Assembly: GCA_033807775.1 (NCBI GenBank) | Contig: CM066313.1 | Span: 65,669,984-65,733,983 of the forward strand | DNA: 64,000 nt | Direction: 5' to 3' | Origin: Saussurea involucrata | Taxonomy: Eukaryota > Streptophyta > Magnoliopsida > Asterales > Asteraceae | Shown here: piece after piece, positions 1 through 10,031 of the stretch | How the letters are laid out: every line of letters begins with the position of its first letter | Numbering within the stretch: the first letter of the stretch is position 1 | Notes under the pieces: generated by a model | What the model saw: only the letters and a program-made list of their open reading frames with translations | Told to the model about the DNA's origin: nothing | Database searches by the model: none | Made by a program: the position numbers and the translations under genes

Positions 1-400
1 ATTTTTGGGCCTTAATAAGACAAGGAGTGTCTTATTGGCCTACAATGGTTCTTAATAAGCTTTTGGTGATTCTTAATAGGCTATAGTGGGTCTTAGTGGT
101 CTTATCGAATGCAATATACACCACGTGCATATATGAGTACCGCCCTGGATACAAACACGCAATAAGTCAACATTAGTGCTATTGGGACTTGATAAGTCAT
201 AAAAGGTATTGTTAGCCTATAATGGTTCTTAATAGAATTTAGTGGTTCTTAATAGACTATGGTGGGCCTTAGTGATCTTATAGAGCCCAATACATACCAC
301 ATGCATTCTCTATAGCGAAATGATCGTGAAATCAAGCTAAACTTCGATGTTTCAGGTAACTTTTATATGTTTTGTTTTAAAACCATCACCATATGATGCA
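1..400. repeat. Degenerate short-unit repeat, left edge
   Basis: AT-rich sequence built from diverged copies of a short phrase (around ttcttaataggctatagtgg and variants) that recurs in the same orientation at 8440-9400. No coding potential is seen. It is probably a subterminal or internal part of a DNA transposon that extends left of the window. Confidence 0.5.
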
Positions 401-1372
401 TTATGATATGAAGTTTGTCCCGTGAAGGACCAATAGTAAGATACGTTAGATGTTTTAAAACTCATGTTAGGGGTATTTTGGTCATTGTAACAGTTTTGTC
501 CCGTCCTGTCCAGTTTACCAAACGCAAAATAGTCCGTTAGTCCAGTCCAGTTCTAGTCGTACCAAACGTAGAACAGACAGATAGTCCTGTCTAGTCCTGT
601 CCCGTTCAGTCCAGTCCAGTCCTGTCCCGTCCCATCCAGTCTGCGTGCCACGTACCAAACGCTACCTAAAGCACATAAAGACCCTATCAAGTCTATTAAG
701 AGCCAGTAAACTATCAAAACAATTAATTAAGAGCCATTAAAGCCTATAAATATTTATATATAATAATTTAACATTGTATTTTTAAGAGTTTTTAAAATTA
801 AAACATAAATATTTTATAATATATCATACATAGTAATTGTAAATTTTTTTAAAACTTGTTAATTTTTGATTTTCCCTAAATTTTGTTTCCCTCCAATTAC
901 CTCTTTTACTTCCCCCCAAAGTATCCCAAAACCCTTACCTTCCCCCTAAAATTCAGATCGATGAGCCACTATCCCAAAATTTCTCTCCATTTCTCTCCCG
1001 ATTCCAATGTCCAAGTTATTATATGCTTTGCTCAACTCCAAGAACACCGCTCCAATCACTATCCCCACAGCTCTACTTCAATCGTTACAGGTAAATACAT
1101 ACATATGTGCTTTTCTATCTATTTTGATTCATGCCTTGCCTCTGCTCTTCGTGCTCACGAACCTCTTTCCGAGTTGCCTTGGTTGTTTTCCGATACTTGT
1201 ATGCAATTTACGATTTTGTCTGCTTTGATTTGAATTGATTGTGTTTTAGGGATTTCGGGTTTAGGTCGATGACTCCGACTCTTCTATTGGATAGGTAGTC
1301 TTTTGTTTTACTGTATATCTGTGTTTCTTAAACTTTTTAGATTGACTTGATGAATGATTTTTACTGATCGAA
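400..1372 (+). repeat. Arm A of a large inverted duplication
   Basis: This segment is found again in reverse complement at about 7785-9275, inside the CACTA element. Matching landmarks are a phrase beginning cccgtgaaggaccaatagta, the AT-rich stretch around 730-840, the upstream region of the small exon, the exon itself and much of its intron. The arms are interrupted differently: arm A has a GC-rich insertion at about 448-658, whereas arm B has tandem repeats there. Arm A alone continues into a second exon at 1382. Confidence 0.75.
448..658. repeat. GC-rich insertion with gtccagtcc repeats
   Basis: About 210 bp of imperfect repeats of gtccagtcc and gtcctgtccc interrupts arm A of the inverted duplication and is absent from arm B. 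The phrase taccaaacg occurs near both ends and the middle. The compact size and clean interruption suggest a small non-autonomous DNA element. I cannot define its terminal repeats or target duplication with confidence. Confidence 0.4.
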
Positions 1373-1508
1373 TCTGAGCAGGAAAAGACTCTGTTTGATT
1401 CGATTTTGTCAAATTTAATTGGGAGACCGGAAGGGGATGTTGAGAAGAAGCTTCGAGAGACTGGGGAATGGATTATTGATCAAACTCAAGCCCCATCTCG
1501 CTCTGCTG
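1007..1508 (+). pseudogene. Two-exon fragment of an unrecognised plant gene
   Basis: Exon 1 (1007-1090, 28 codons beginning MSKLLYALLNSK) ends in CAG followed by a GTAAAT donor. Exon 2 (1382-1508) starts after a GAGCAG acceptor and encodes about 42 residues containing EKTLFDSILSNL and VEKKLRETGEW, then a GGTAAT donor. The two exons join in phase. No continuation of the reading frame is evident downstream, so this looks like the 5' end of a gene carried into transposon-rich DNA. I do not recognise the family. Exon 1 and its leader are repeated, inverted and with a one-base insertion, at 8151-8067. Confidence 0.5.
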
Positions 1509-1693
1509 GTAATTCATCGTTTTCTATATCTAAACTTGATGTTTTATATCGCCTAAGCAATTACTGAACTTGTAAGTTGTCGTCTAAGTAATTACTAAAG
1601 ATGATTAATTCATATTTCTTCTCTTCAGATGATGTTTTTGTGTCTTCAGAGAAAAAAAAGAACTTGAGGAGCATTTGTATCGATGGTTTCTTG

Positions 1694-1695
<2 letters not shown>

Positions 1696-1756
<61 letters not shown>
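1696..1756. repeat. (AT)n microsatellite
   Basis: Uninterrupted alternating AT of about 60 bp. It directly abuts the left end of the foldback element at 1757, so it may have grown from a TA target site. Confidence 0.95.
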
Positions 1757-1759
<3 letters not shown>

Positions 1760-2145
1760 GTTGGGTATCAAATACAAACCAACTAGTTTGTACAAACTCG
1801 TACAAACCATACATAGCTTCATGATTTTGTAAATTTGGCTTCATGAATGTATATATATATATATATATATATATTTTGGCTTCATGAATATATAATTTGG
1901 CTTCATGAATATATCATTTGGCATTTTTAACTATTTTTTTACAAAAATACCCTAAAATACCCTTATTTTTGTAAAAAAATTAGTTAAAAATGCCAAATGA
2001 TGTATTCATGAAGCCAAATTATATATTCATGAAGCCAAAATATATATATATATACATTCATGAAGCCAAATTTACAAAATCATGAAGCTAGGTATGGTTT
2101 GTACGAGTTTGTACAAACTAGTTGGTTTGTACCCGATACCACCCC
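1757..2145. mobile_element. Foldback MITE (near-perfect hairpin)
   Basis: The two halves (about 1757-1950 and 1953-2145) are nearly perfect reverse complements. Landmarks such as gtttgtacaaactagttgg, ttcatgaagccaaat and ccaaatgatgtattcatg appear in mirrored order. Both ends are bounded by TATATA sequence, which fits a TA target duplication as in Stowaway-like elements. No ORF is present. The element could form a hairpin of about 190 bp. Confidence 0.75.
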
Positions 2146-2384
2146 TATATATATATATATATAATATGTATTCACTAAGTTCCTACCCATGATATTTCAG
2201 TGTTTTTGGTTCATGTCCCCCATTGTACCATATGTTATAAATTATCTGTATTTGAGACTTGTTGGGCGTGTGCTAGTCTTGTTAATTTTGTGAGAATGGT
2301 TTTGGGGTTTTATAGACCATAAACATGGTTGCTTGTTGTTTGTTTGTTGTAGATTCAGGACCTGCTTGGTGTGGATTTTAATGC

Positions 2385-2519
2385 TTGTCGGCGAAGGATA
2401 AGAATGTCACTTTGAGTGAGAGATTGACGTGTGATACTTGTAAATCCAGGTTTGAGTCGCTTCAAGATCAACGGTTTCACTTCAAGTCCGATTTTCATCG
2501 ATTCAATGTAAAGTCTCTT
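2385..2519 (+). pseudogene. ANKZF1/VMS1-like zinc-finger exon fragment
   Basis: The reading frame gives a C2H2 finger with CDTCKSRFESLQDQ followed by HFKSDFHRFNVK. That spacing and the LQDQR / HFKSD.HRFNVK signature match the zinc finger of ANKZF1/Vms1, the peptidyl-tRNA hydrolase of ribosome-associated quality control. Only the finger is present. There is no upstream or downstream part of the gene and no clear start. A 36-bp piece just upstream (around 2376-2411) is repeated at 2599-2634. I read this as a captured or stranded exon, not a gene. Confidence 0.55.
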
Positions 2520-2830
2520 GAACTAATGGTTATATATGTATTATTTCCTTATTTTATATGTTCTGTTCGTGTGATTGTTTTTGTATTATATATGTATTAT
2601 TTTAATGCTTGTCGACGAAGGATAAGAATGTCACAACCGAACAACCCCTTACTATAAGTTTGCAAATGGTCATAAAGGCTTGGCTTTTCCCACTTGGCAC
2701 TTCGTCACTATCCCTCCATAATGATTCTTTTATTTGCTTATGGTTATTTTATTTACATGTTTATTAGTTATTGTTAGGGATTATTAATTAAAAAAATGTT
2801 AATTTAAGTTGTGTTTTGTGTATCGTTAAT

Positions 2831-2986
2831 TTAAGCTGCTGGTTGGCAGTGCTTAATCACCACTGTCCACATGTCCACATGTTATTAAGCTGTTGTATGC
2901 ATTAAGCTGCTGGTTGGCAGTGCTTAATCACCACTGTCCACATGTTATTAAGCTGCTGTATGCATTAAGCTGCTGGTTGGCAGTGG
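2831..2986. repeat. Tandem repeat, ~60-70 bp unit
   Basis: About 2.3 copies of a unit beginning ttaagctgctggttggcagt and containing ccactgtccacatg. The first copy has an extra 9-bp duplication of the gtccacat part. Confidence 0.85.
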
Positions 2987-3158
2987 GTTCGAGGCTGCAG
3001 GGACCAATACCATGAATTTTGTAATCTTAAGTACATGTATTTGACTTAGTGAAGTACTATATATACATTCATAAGAAAATAAACTGCCTTTGGTTAAGAG
3101 CTAATTTTTTCATTTAAATTTTCCAGGTTATTGTGTCTTTACATCAGAATATTGAGGT

Positions 3159-3326
3159 ATGGGTTGCTTGGCGGTTCGAGCTCCGAGGATGAGAGATCCG
3201 ACAAAGGGAACCTCTATGCCCGTTGATGATTTGCGCCGAAAACTTGCCGAACGTGACGAGGAGATCCTCTTACTAAAAGAGGCACAAGATGAAGCAAAAA
3301 AGGAAAACGCCGAACAAAAAAGATGA
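3159..3326 (+). pseudogene. Short coiled-coil ORF, probable CACTA ORF 3' end
   Basis: An ATG at 3159 opens a 55-codon frame ending at TGA 3326. The C-terminal half is strongly charged and helical (LRRKLAERDEEILLLKEAQ), a coiled coil of the kind that closes many plant En/Spm-type ORFs. A different frame stays open over 3330-3400 with a Ser/Thr-rich tail. Its position, a few hundred bases inside the CACTA right end at 3944, supports that reading. The family assignment is inference. Confidence 0.35.
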
Positions 3327-3604
3327 TATTATCTTTGATGCAAATTTGCGGTGTTGCTAGCGATGCAAACTCCAACTCAACAACCTCGACAAGCAAGGCT
3401 TTAGGTTAATTTTTATTTTTATGTTTTCGTACTTGTTGTCGACTTTTGGACTTGTTTAGGAAAACATTATCGTTCAATTATAGAATTTATTAATTTTATT
3501 TGGTTTTTGGAGTTGTTTGTCGATTCACACGAGTTTGTTTGTTTATGGGAGTTTGTAGAAAACACGCAAGTAAAAAAATGCATTATGGTGCACAAAACGT
3601 GCAA

Positions 3605-3944
3605 TAATTTTTTTTTATATAAAACATCTTAGGCAACATATTGAAATAGTATATGTTGTCTAAGTTGATATCTTAGGCAACATACGCAAATAGTATATGT
3701 TGTCTAAGTTGATATCTTAGGCAACATATGTTTTCCTCATAGGCAACATAACCAGTTGTGTGTTGCTTAAGGAGTCAACTTAGGCAACATATGATGTTTG
3801 CTTATGTTGCCTAGGTTCTTATGCAACATTGAGAAGGCAACAAAGCTTAGGCAACATAGGCATGTTGCTTAACTCTTAGGCAACATATAAACCATTCTTA
3901 GGCAACATTTTTTATTTGTTTGCTAAGTGAGATTTGGTGTAGTG
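3605..3944 (+). mobile_element. Right terminus of a CACTA element
   Basis: The last bases, ttggtgtagtg, are the reverse complement of CACTACACCAA, a classical CACTA terminal inverted repeat. Inside it, 3650-3910 contains about ten copies of ttaggcaacat or its complement atgttgcctaa in both orientations, as expected of a subterminal transposase-binding array. The three bases after the end are ACA. The matching left end is not in the window, or has been lost, so the element probably began left of position 1. Confidence 0.7.
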
Positions 3945-4128
3945 ACAGTCAAAAACTTCTACTAAATGACTTCAAATCAAGTAATTATTGAGTAGAATCG
4001 TCCAACTGACTTCATCCCCTCCATCCACCTCAACCAGCTTCTCCGCACAATTAGCCTCTCCAAAAGGCTATCATGTGTATATATTATATATTGCTCACCA
4101 AATTAGTGCCTTCAACTTTCTCTTTCTC

Positions 4129-4600
4129 CCATGATTATCCATGGGTGATCTTTTGTTTTTCCCGGTACAAGTACGCAAATTGCTAGTATATACATAAAAT
4201 CTTTAAGGTCAGATCATTAATTAGATCAACTTCATACAACAAAAAAAACCAACCAGAAGCATACAATTCCCATGATTACCACACCATGAATACTTCAGCA
4301 ATTAATAACTTCCACAAACCATAAAATGCTAATTCTCAAAGCCAATAGCCTCTTGAATCATTCAAAAGAGACAAAAATACATTCAGGGTTTTTAATTCAT
4401 ATGAAAAAAGATCAATCCTTGAACAAAATGAACGGAAATAGATTACCATGGTAAAGTTCCTGAATTCTCCTATTTCTTCTTTCTCTCGGATGCTCCGACG
4501 GCAAAGGATAGTCATAAAAAAGGCTCACTCACATGATTCTCATTCAACAACCCTAGTAATCTCACATTTAACATTATCGAAAGAGAAAAAGGTCTCACAA
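4129..4600. repeat. Direct repeat copy 1 flanking the CACTA element
   Basis: About 460 bp from catgattatccatgggtgat onward is about 95% identical to 12089-12575 in the same orientation. Similarity continues past an indel near the right end, so this is a segmental duplication and not an LTR. On the minus strand a short frame (MTILCRRSIREKEEIGEF) ends at a GTAATC donor, so it may be the first exon of a gene I do not recognise. Confidence 0.7.
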
Positions 4601-4679
4601 CATGTTGATCCCATTTTCAAGCAAACAATAAAAGAAATCCATAGAAAATAGAGATAAGACGACACTACTACAGAAAAGG

Positions 4680-5118
4680 GTTTTTTACACGGTTGTAAAG
4701 GGGTTTTTACACGGTTTTGGAACCGTGTAAAAGCCCACCGTGTAAAAAAGTGCGAGACCTTTTTACACGGTTTTAGAACCGTGTAAAAATGACCTTTTTT
4801 TACACGGTTCAAAAACCGTGTAAAAAGGTGACAAAACCGTGTAAAAAGAACTCAATTTTACGCGGTTATTAATCAAAAACCGTGTAAAAAGGTGACAAAA
4901 CCGTGTAAAAAGAACTCAATTTTACACGGTTATTAGTCAAAACCGTGTAAAAAGATCAACTCTTTTTACACGGTTTCTAAAATGAACCGTGTTAAAATGT
5001 CGCATCTTTTTACACGATTTTAACTTGTAACCGTGTAAAAAGGTATGACCTTTTGACACGATTTTGGCAACAACCGTGTAAAAAATGTGCATTCTTTTTA
5101 CACGGCTATGCGTAACAA
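4680..5118. repeat. Left subterminal array, TTTTTACACGGTT motif
   Basis: About 18 occurrences of ttttacacggtt or its complement aaccgtgtaaaa, mostly as facing pairs that form small hairpins. The same word fills the right subterminal region. Arrays like this bind the transposase in known CACTA elements (TNPA in En/Spm); the role here is by analogy. Confidence 0.85.
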
Positions 5119-5119
5119 C

Positions 5120-5455
5120 CACTACAAAAAAATCATTATTTCTGACGGCATATTCCGGTAATCGCTCAAATTCATCGGTAATCCGTCGGTAATCCGTCGG
5201 TAATCCGTCGGTATTCAGGGTCGGAAATTATCTGGTAGGTATTTGGTTTTCCGACGGATTACCAACGGATTTTAGCGACGGATTACTGACGGACACAATT
5301 AGCGGCGGATTACCGACGGCGACCAAGTTTTACCGACGGATCACCACGGAACCGATTACCGACGATCACCAACGGCCAATAAAAAAATTAAAAAATAATA
5401 ATAATTAACTACCGACGGAAAATCCGTCACTAATCCGTCGGTAAAATTTGTTTTT
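5120..5455. mobile_element. Second CACTA-like terminus nested inside the first
   Basis: CACTACAAAAAAATCATT at 5120 is a typical CACTA left end. It is followed by a dense array of a different word, ccgtcggtaat and its complement attaccgacgg, to about 5450. The mate end was not found. This is either a truncated second element or a small derivative that landed at the edge of the host element's own subterminal array. Confidence 0.5.
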
Positions 5456-5744
5456 TTTAAATAATTAAATTTTTTATTTGCTTTCATGATCAGCCAACTG
5501 AGTTTCGTCATGATGAACGCTCAATTAACAGATTATCACAAATGCATGATATAATAACTAGTAGTGTGCCCGTACAACTATTGTAAATAGATAATAAAAA
5601 AGCCCTTAGGCTTGTAACTCAATTAGCAAAGGGATGTAGCTACTTTGCTCAAATACACATGTTTAAAGTTCACTCAAAGGTGAATGTAAACGATTCTGAA
5701 GTTTTGTGGTGAGCATACCCTTCATTGGGCACTTGGTCACGATC

Positions 5745-5830
5745 ATGGCCTTGGCCAGCTAACATCACGAGCATGGCCATGTGGCCAGCTAACATCACGA
5801 TCATGGCCATGGCCAGCTAACATCACGATA
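5745..5830. repeat. Minisatellite, ~32-bp unit
   Basis: Three imperfect copies of a unit containing ggccagctaacatcacga and catggcca. The last copy overlaps the stop codon region of the chimeric minus-strand gene. Confidence 0.85.
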
Positions 5831-6120
5831 GATGATTGGTGGCTTCACACATCGAAATCCGTAAGATTACACCCATGACCCATCCATTAGCAGTGAAGGC
5901 AGAACCGGACAATTGCTCACCAAAGTACTCAACCATATCGTTCCTCTGCAACAATGATGAGTTTTGTTAAAACTTAAGGTAAAATGAGCCAAGATTTTGG
6001 TAGAAATATTATATTGCTTATATTGCATTAGGCATTATCATATGATCAATATAACAACAAGACAAAAACAGCACAATGACAATTGGTACAACAAGCATAG
6101 AGTATGAAGGTGTCTACTTT

Positions 6121-6310
6121 TTTTTGGATAAGGTTCATCTAGGCTTTTGCCTAGACTACATCCTTGGCAATTTGGAAACAAACAAACAAAGCGTCCGTCT
6201 GAGACTAAGCCTGGCCACAGAATGCTGACGCCTGGACTTGAACCCGGGGTGGATGGGATATTCCACTACATCCCCCAAGCCCTTGCCAACACGCCACCAC
6301 CCTTGTGGTT
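6121..6310 (-). mobile_element. tRNA-derived SINE
   Basis: A 190-bp insertion is flanked by a perfect 15-bp duplication, gaaggtgtctacttt, at 6106-6120 and 6311-6325. On the minus strand an A-box-like TGGCGTGTTGG (complement of 6286-6296) lies near the 5' end. A B-box GGTTCAAGTCC (complement of 6234-6244) follows about 40 bp later. The 3' end is an A-run, seen here as the T-run at 6118-6125. It sits in the intron between exons 4 and 5 of the chimeric gene. Confidence 0.85.
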
Positions 6311-6391
6311 GAAGGTGTCTACTTTATTTAGCATTAAAACAACAAATTCTACTTGGTAAAAGTATCTACAATACATGATAAAGGTATATAC

Positions 6392-6763
6392 CTTGATGGT
6401 ATCGTAGTGATTCCACCCAATTTCAGATGAGAGGCGACCAAGCAAGCAGTAATTGTGTCCAGCAGTAAGCCTCAAAACCCTGCATTTGTACAAAGAAGAT
6501 ATCATTAAAATGTCATTCCAACAAAAAAATACCCACATCAAGTCCAATTTTAAAACTTTGATATATGCTGAAGGTAATTCTTCCTATGTAGCCCAACTCA
6601 GATAACACCAAAAAGACACACAACTATATTAAAAAGAATAGCTCACTTTAGTGCATCGGGGATTACCATCCTCTTCTTCCTGTTGTAAGGAGTATGGACT
6701 CCCTCATAAACTTTCAACTTGGCTAGTGCAGCAGATCCACGCTTGGTCTTGTGTGGAATCATC
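6392..6763 (-). pseudogene. RPL13A: 60S ribosomal protein L13a (uL13) exon pair
   Basis: Exon 6763-6647 encodes MIPHKTKRGSAALAKLK, VYEGVHTPYN and RMVIPDALK. Exon 6483-6392 encodes VLRLTAGHNYCLLGRL and SSEIGWNHYDTIK. These are successive parts of the C-terminal half of plant uL13, a structural protein of the large ribosomal subunit, with the ordinary intron kept between them. The N-terminal half and the last stretch of the protein are missing. A retained intron means the capture was of genomic DNA and not of a retrocopy. Introns flanking the pair have GTGAGC and GTATAT donors and AG acceptors. Confidence 0.85.
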
Positions 6764-7784
6764 CTATAATCAAAAAACATTTCAAGTCATTTATATATAA
6801 AATGATGTATGTATACAAGTCATTTAAAATCATCTTTCTTTTCTTTCACAAGTTCATCCACATATCCTTGGCATTTACAATTAGCATTAGATAAACTGAA
6901 ACAAAAAAAACACCAACAACACATAAATGGGTAACAAATGGACTTAAGCTTACCCAGGAACAACATTATCAAGCGCACCATTGGAACTGGAATCGGAATC
7001 AGACTTGGGCTCTGGAATTGGTAGAGAAATGGAGAAATGGAGAGAAAATATATACATATCATTCTATTTATTAATAATGTACAACATCCAAATTGTTCCT
7101 TAACAAGAGAAATGAAACAAAAAAGTTGAACTTTAGGATGAAGATTCACGAAGCATTTCAATCAACACCAAAGCTTGATAATCAATCAAAGGCATAAGCA
7201 TAGTAAGTAACAGGAGTAAACATAAACAGCTCTATGAAATCAAAATCACCCCCTTGGCACCTCAAATACCATTAAAATGAAATTTTTTATTTATATTCCA
7301 ACCAAACACAACAACCAATAATCCATGCCCCAAACCAATCCTGAAACCTACACAAAACAAATATATAGAGGTAGGTAATGTGTCCTCCTTAACCAACGAA
7401 TACCAAACAGATAAACTAATTAAAAAAACATGACAATACAAACAAAACCCAAGTAGATTATCATTCAAAATGGAAAATAAGCCTAATTCCCCAATAATTC
7501 AAATAGTAAAATACATCCTAATTAAATCCTAAAACATTCAACTAAACAAACACCAAGAATAAAATCAAACCATTGATTTTTCACCATTAATATTATTAAG
7601 AATAAGCGAATCCAAAAGCAAACCAAATAAATAATCATTCAAAATTCAAAACCAAGCCTTAATCCCCAGGATCAGCAAAATTATTCCACAACTCAATCCT
7701 AAAATTTAACTAAACAAACAAACAATCCAAATAGACCAAGTAAAGTGTCATGCAAAATCGAAACCAATCCTTAATCTCCGATAA

Positions 7785-9275
7785 TTCGATCAGTAAAAAT
7801 CATTCATCAAGTCAATCTAAAAAGTTTAAGAAACACAGATACACGGTAAAACAAAAGACTACCTATCCAATAGAAGAGTCGGAGTCATCGACCTAAACCC
7901 AAAATCCCTAAAACACAATCGATTCAAATCAAAGCAGACAAAATCGTAAATTGCATACAAGTATCGAAAAACAACCAAGGCAACTCGGAAAGAGGTTCGT
8001 GAGCACGAAGAGCAGAGGCAAGGCATGAATCAAAATAGATAGAAAAGCACATATGTATGTATTTACCTTTAACGATTGAATTAGAGTTGTGGGGGATAGT
8101 GATTAGAGCGGTGTACTTGGAGTTGAGAAAAGCATATAATAACTTGGACATTGGAATCGGTAGAGAAATGGAGAGAAATGGAGAGAAATGCAGAGAAATC
8201 AGTATCAATTTTGGGGTAGGGGCTCATCGATCTGAATTTTATGGGGAAGGTACGGGTTTTGGGATATTTTGGGGGGAAGTAAAAGAGATAATTGGAGGGA
8301 AACAAATTTTAGGAAAAATAAAAAATTAATATGTTTTAGAATTTTTTAGAATTTTTTAGAATTATTATGTATGATATATTATAAAATATTTATGTTTAAT
8401 TTTAAAAACTCTTAAAAATACAATGTTAAATTATTATATAGAAATATTTATAGGCTTTAATGGCTCTTAATTAATTGTTTTGATTGTTTACTGGCTCTTA
8501 ATAGACTTGATAGGGCCTTTATGTGCTTTAGCGGCTTTTTATGATCTCTAATGGGCATCACTAGGCATTCATGGGTTTCAGTGATTTTTAATGAGTTGTA
8601 TTGGGATTTGATGACTCTTAATGAACTTGATTGGGCCTTTATGAGTTTTATTTTAGTAGTTGTTAATTAAGAAATTGTATCATGTCTCTTAATGAATTAT
8701 ACAGGCCTTGATGGATCATGTTATACTAAGTAACTATTACGTGTTTGTATGCATGTGTGTACTACACGTATGTATGTGGTGTGTATTAGACCTGATAAGA
8801 CCTACTAAAGTGGTTCTTAATGAACTTGGTTGGATCTTTTATGACTTACTAAAGCCCAAAGGTATTTGTTGTGTTATAATGGTTCTTAATAAGCTTTAGT
8901 GGCTCTTAATAGGCTATAGTGGGTCTCACTGATGCTTAATGAACTTGATTCGGTCTTGATAGGCTTTAACGACTCTTAATGAACTCTAATGGGTCTTTAT
9001 TGGCTTAAGTGACACTTAATGAAACGTATTGAGCCTTCATGGGTTTACGAGTGACACTTGGTAAAATGTATTAAGCTTTGATGGGTTAGTGGTTCTTAAT
9101 GAACTTGATTGGGCCTTCATGGTTGGGTGAAAACCCAATTAAAAGTATTAGACATTCATGGGCTTTAGTGGTTCTTAATGAACTTGATTGGGCCTTGATG
9201 GACTTTAGCGACTCTTAATACACTCTAATGTATCTTACTATTGGTCCTTCACGGGTCAATCTTCATAAATCATAG
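7785..9275 (-). repeat. Arm B of the large inverted duplication
   Basis: This is the reverse complement of 400-1372. It lies wholly inside the CACTA element, whereas arm A lies outside it. It covers the MSKLL exon, its upstream leader, part of its intron and the AT-rich upstream sequence. The part at 8540-9230, made of tandem short repeats, has no counterpart in arm A. Similarity ends just before the second exon of arm A. Confidence 0.75.
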
Positions 9276-9400
9276 CACCAATGTTTGACACGGTAAATGA
9301 ACTATATTGGACATTGATCAACTTCGATGGGTCTAATGAACTGTATGGCCCTACATGGCTTCGATCGGCTAATAATAATATGTATTGAGCCTCAATTAGT
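8440..9400. repeat. Degenerate tandem array, ~30-40 bp unit
   Basis: More than twenty diverged units around the phrases cttaatgaacttgattggg and ccttgatgggctttagtgg. The same phrases occur at 1-330 in the same orientation. No ORF is supported. Confidence 0.7.
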
Positions 9401-9639
9401 TGCCGTGTGTGGTAACAAATTGTACGACAATAATCAAATGGGAATCATAAAATTGTTAAACTTGCGAAAACTGATAAAATACATGTGCATCTTTTAACAT
9501 ATGTTTGTGTTTAAGTCGTGAAAACATTACTAAATATTGTGACATGTGTTACGAGTGGTGGTAAGCTCCTATTAGATGCCTAAAACATTACAATGTGATA
9601 AAACTAAATATTGTTGATATGATACAATAAATGATGATA

Positions 9640-9968
9640 TATAGAAATTTACTTACGCCAAAAACTAAGTGATGATATTTTGGTCGAGCCAGCCATTTGT
9701 CATTAGATCTTTCAAGTCACTATACTTGATCACTATATGAATTTCTATAGGGCCAAAAACCCCTGCCTCAACCTAAGCCATTACCCCAATTTTCACCAAC
9801 CCTTCATTAGACTGTATGCGTCTACGTAGACTCATCATTGTATGTTCTTTATTCAAGGGCTTTAACGTTTTAGTCATTTGTGGTTTTCTATGGGGTTCAG
9901 ATGCAAGGGCCACTCTCTTCGATTGAGCCTCGTCGTCTTTTTGTACCTACATTAACAATTCATATACA

Positions 9969-10031
<63 letters not shown>

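Larger units (their letters stand above)
5823..8151 (-). pseudogene. Chimeric multi-exon gene assembled inside CACTA
   Basis: Read on the minus strand there are five candidate exons. (1) 8151-8067 is the MSKLLYAFLNSK exon with a GTAAAT donor. (2) About 7010-6954 encodes PKSDSDSSSNGALDNVVP with a GTAAGC donor. (3) 6763-6647 and (4) 6483-6392 encode RPL13A. (5) About 5955-5823 starts RNDMVEYFGEQLSG and ends at TGA 5823. Exon 2 ends in GG and exon 3 begins with G, so the join restores a glycine codon before MIPHK. Exons 3 and 4 join through a split AAG codon, and exon 4 to 5 is phase 0. Exon 1 has one extra C compared with its copy at 1007, which breaks its frame. Exons 2-5 could still be spliced into one reading frame. 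Expression is unknown. Confidence 0.55.

Noticed and set aside
1601..1844. Open frames rich in alternating Ile-Tyr
   Set aside because: They are translations of the (AT)n microsatellite.
3650..3910. CRISPR-like array of regularly repeated words
   Set aside because: Units occur in both orientations at irregular spacing beside a CACTA terminus in a plant genome. This is a subterminal array.
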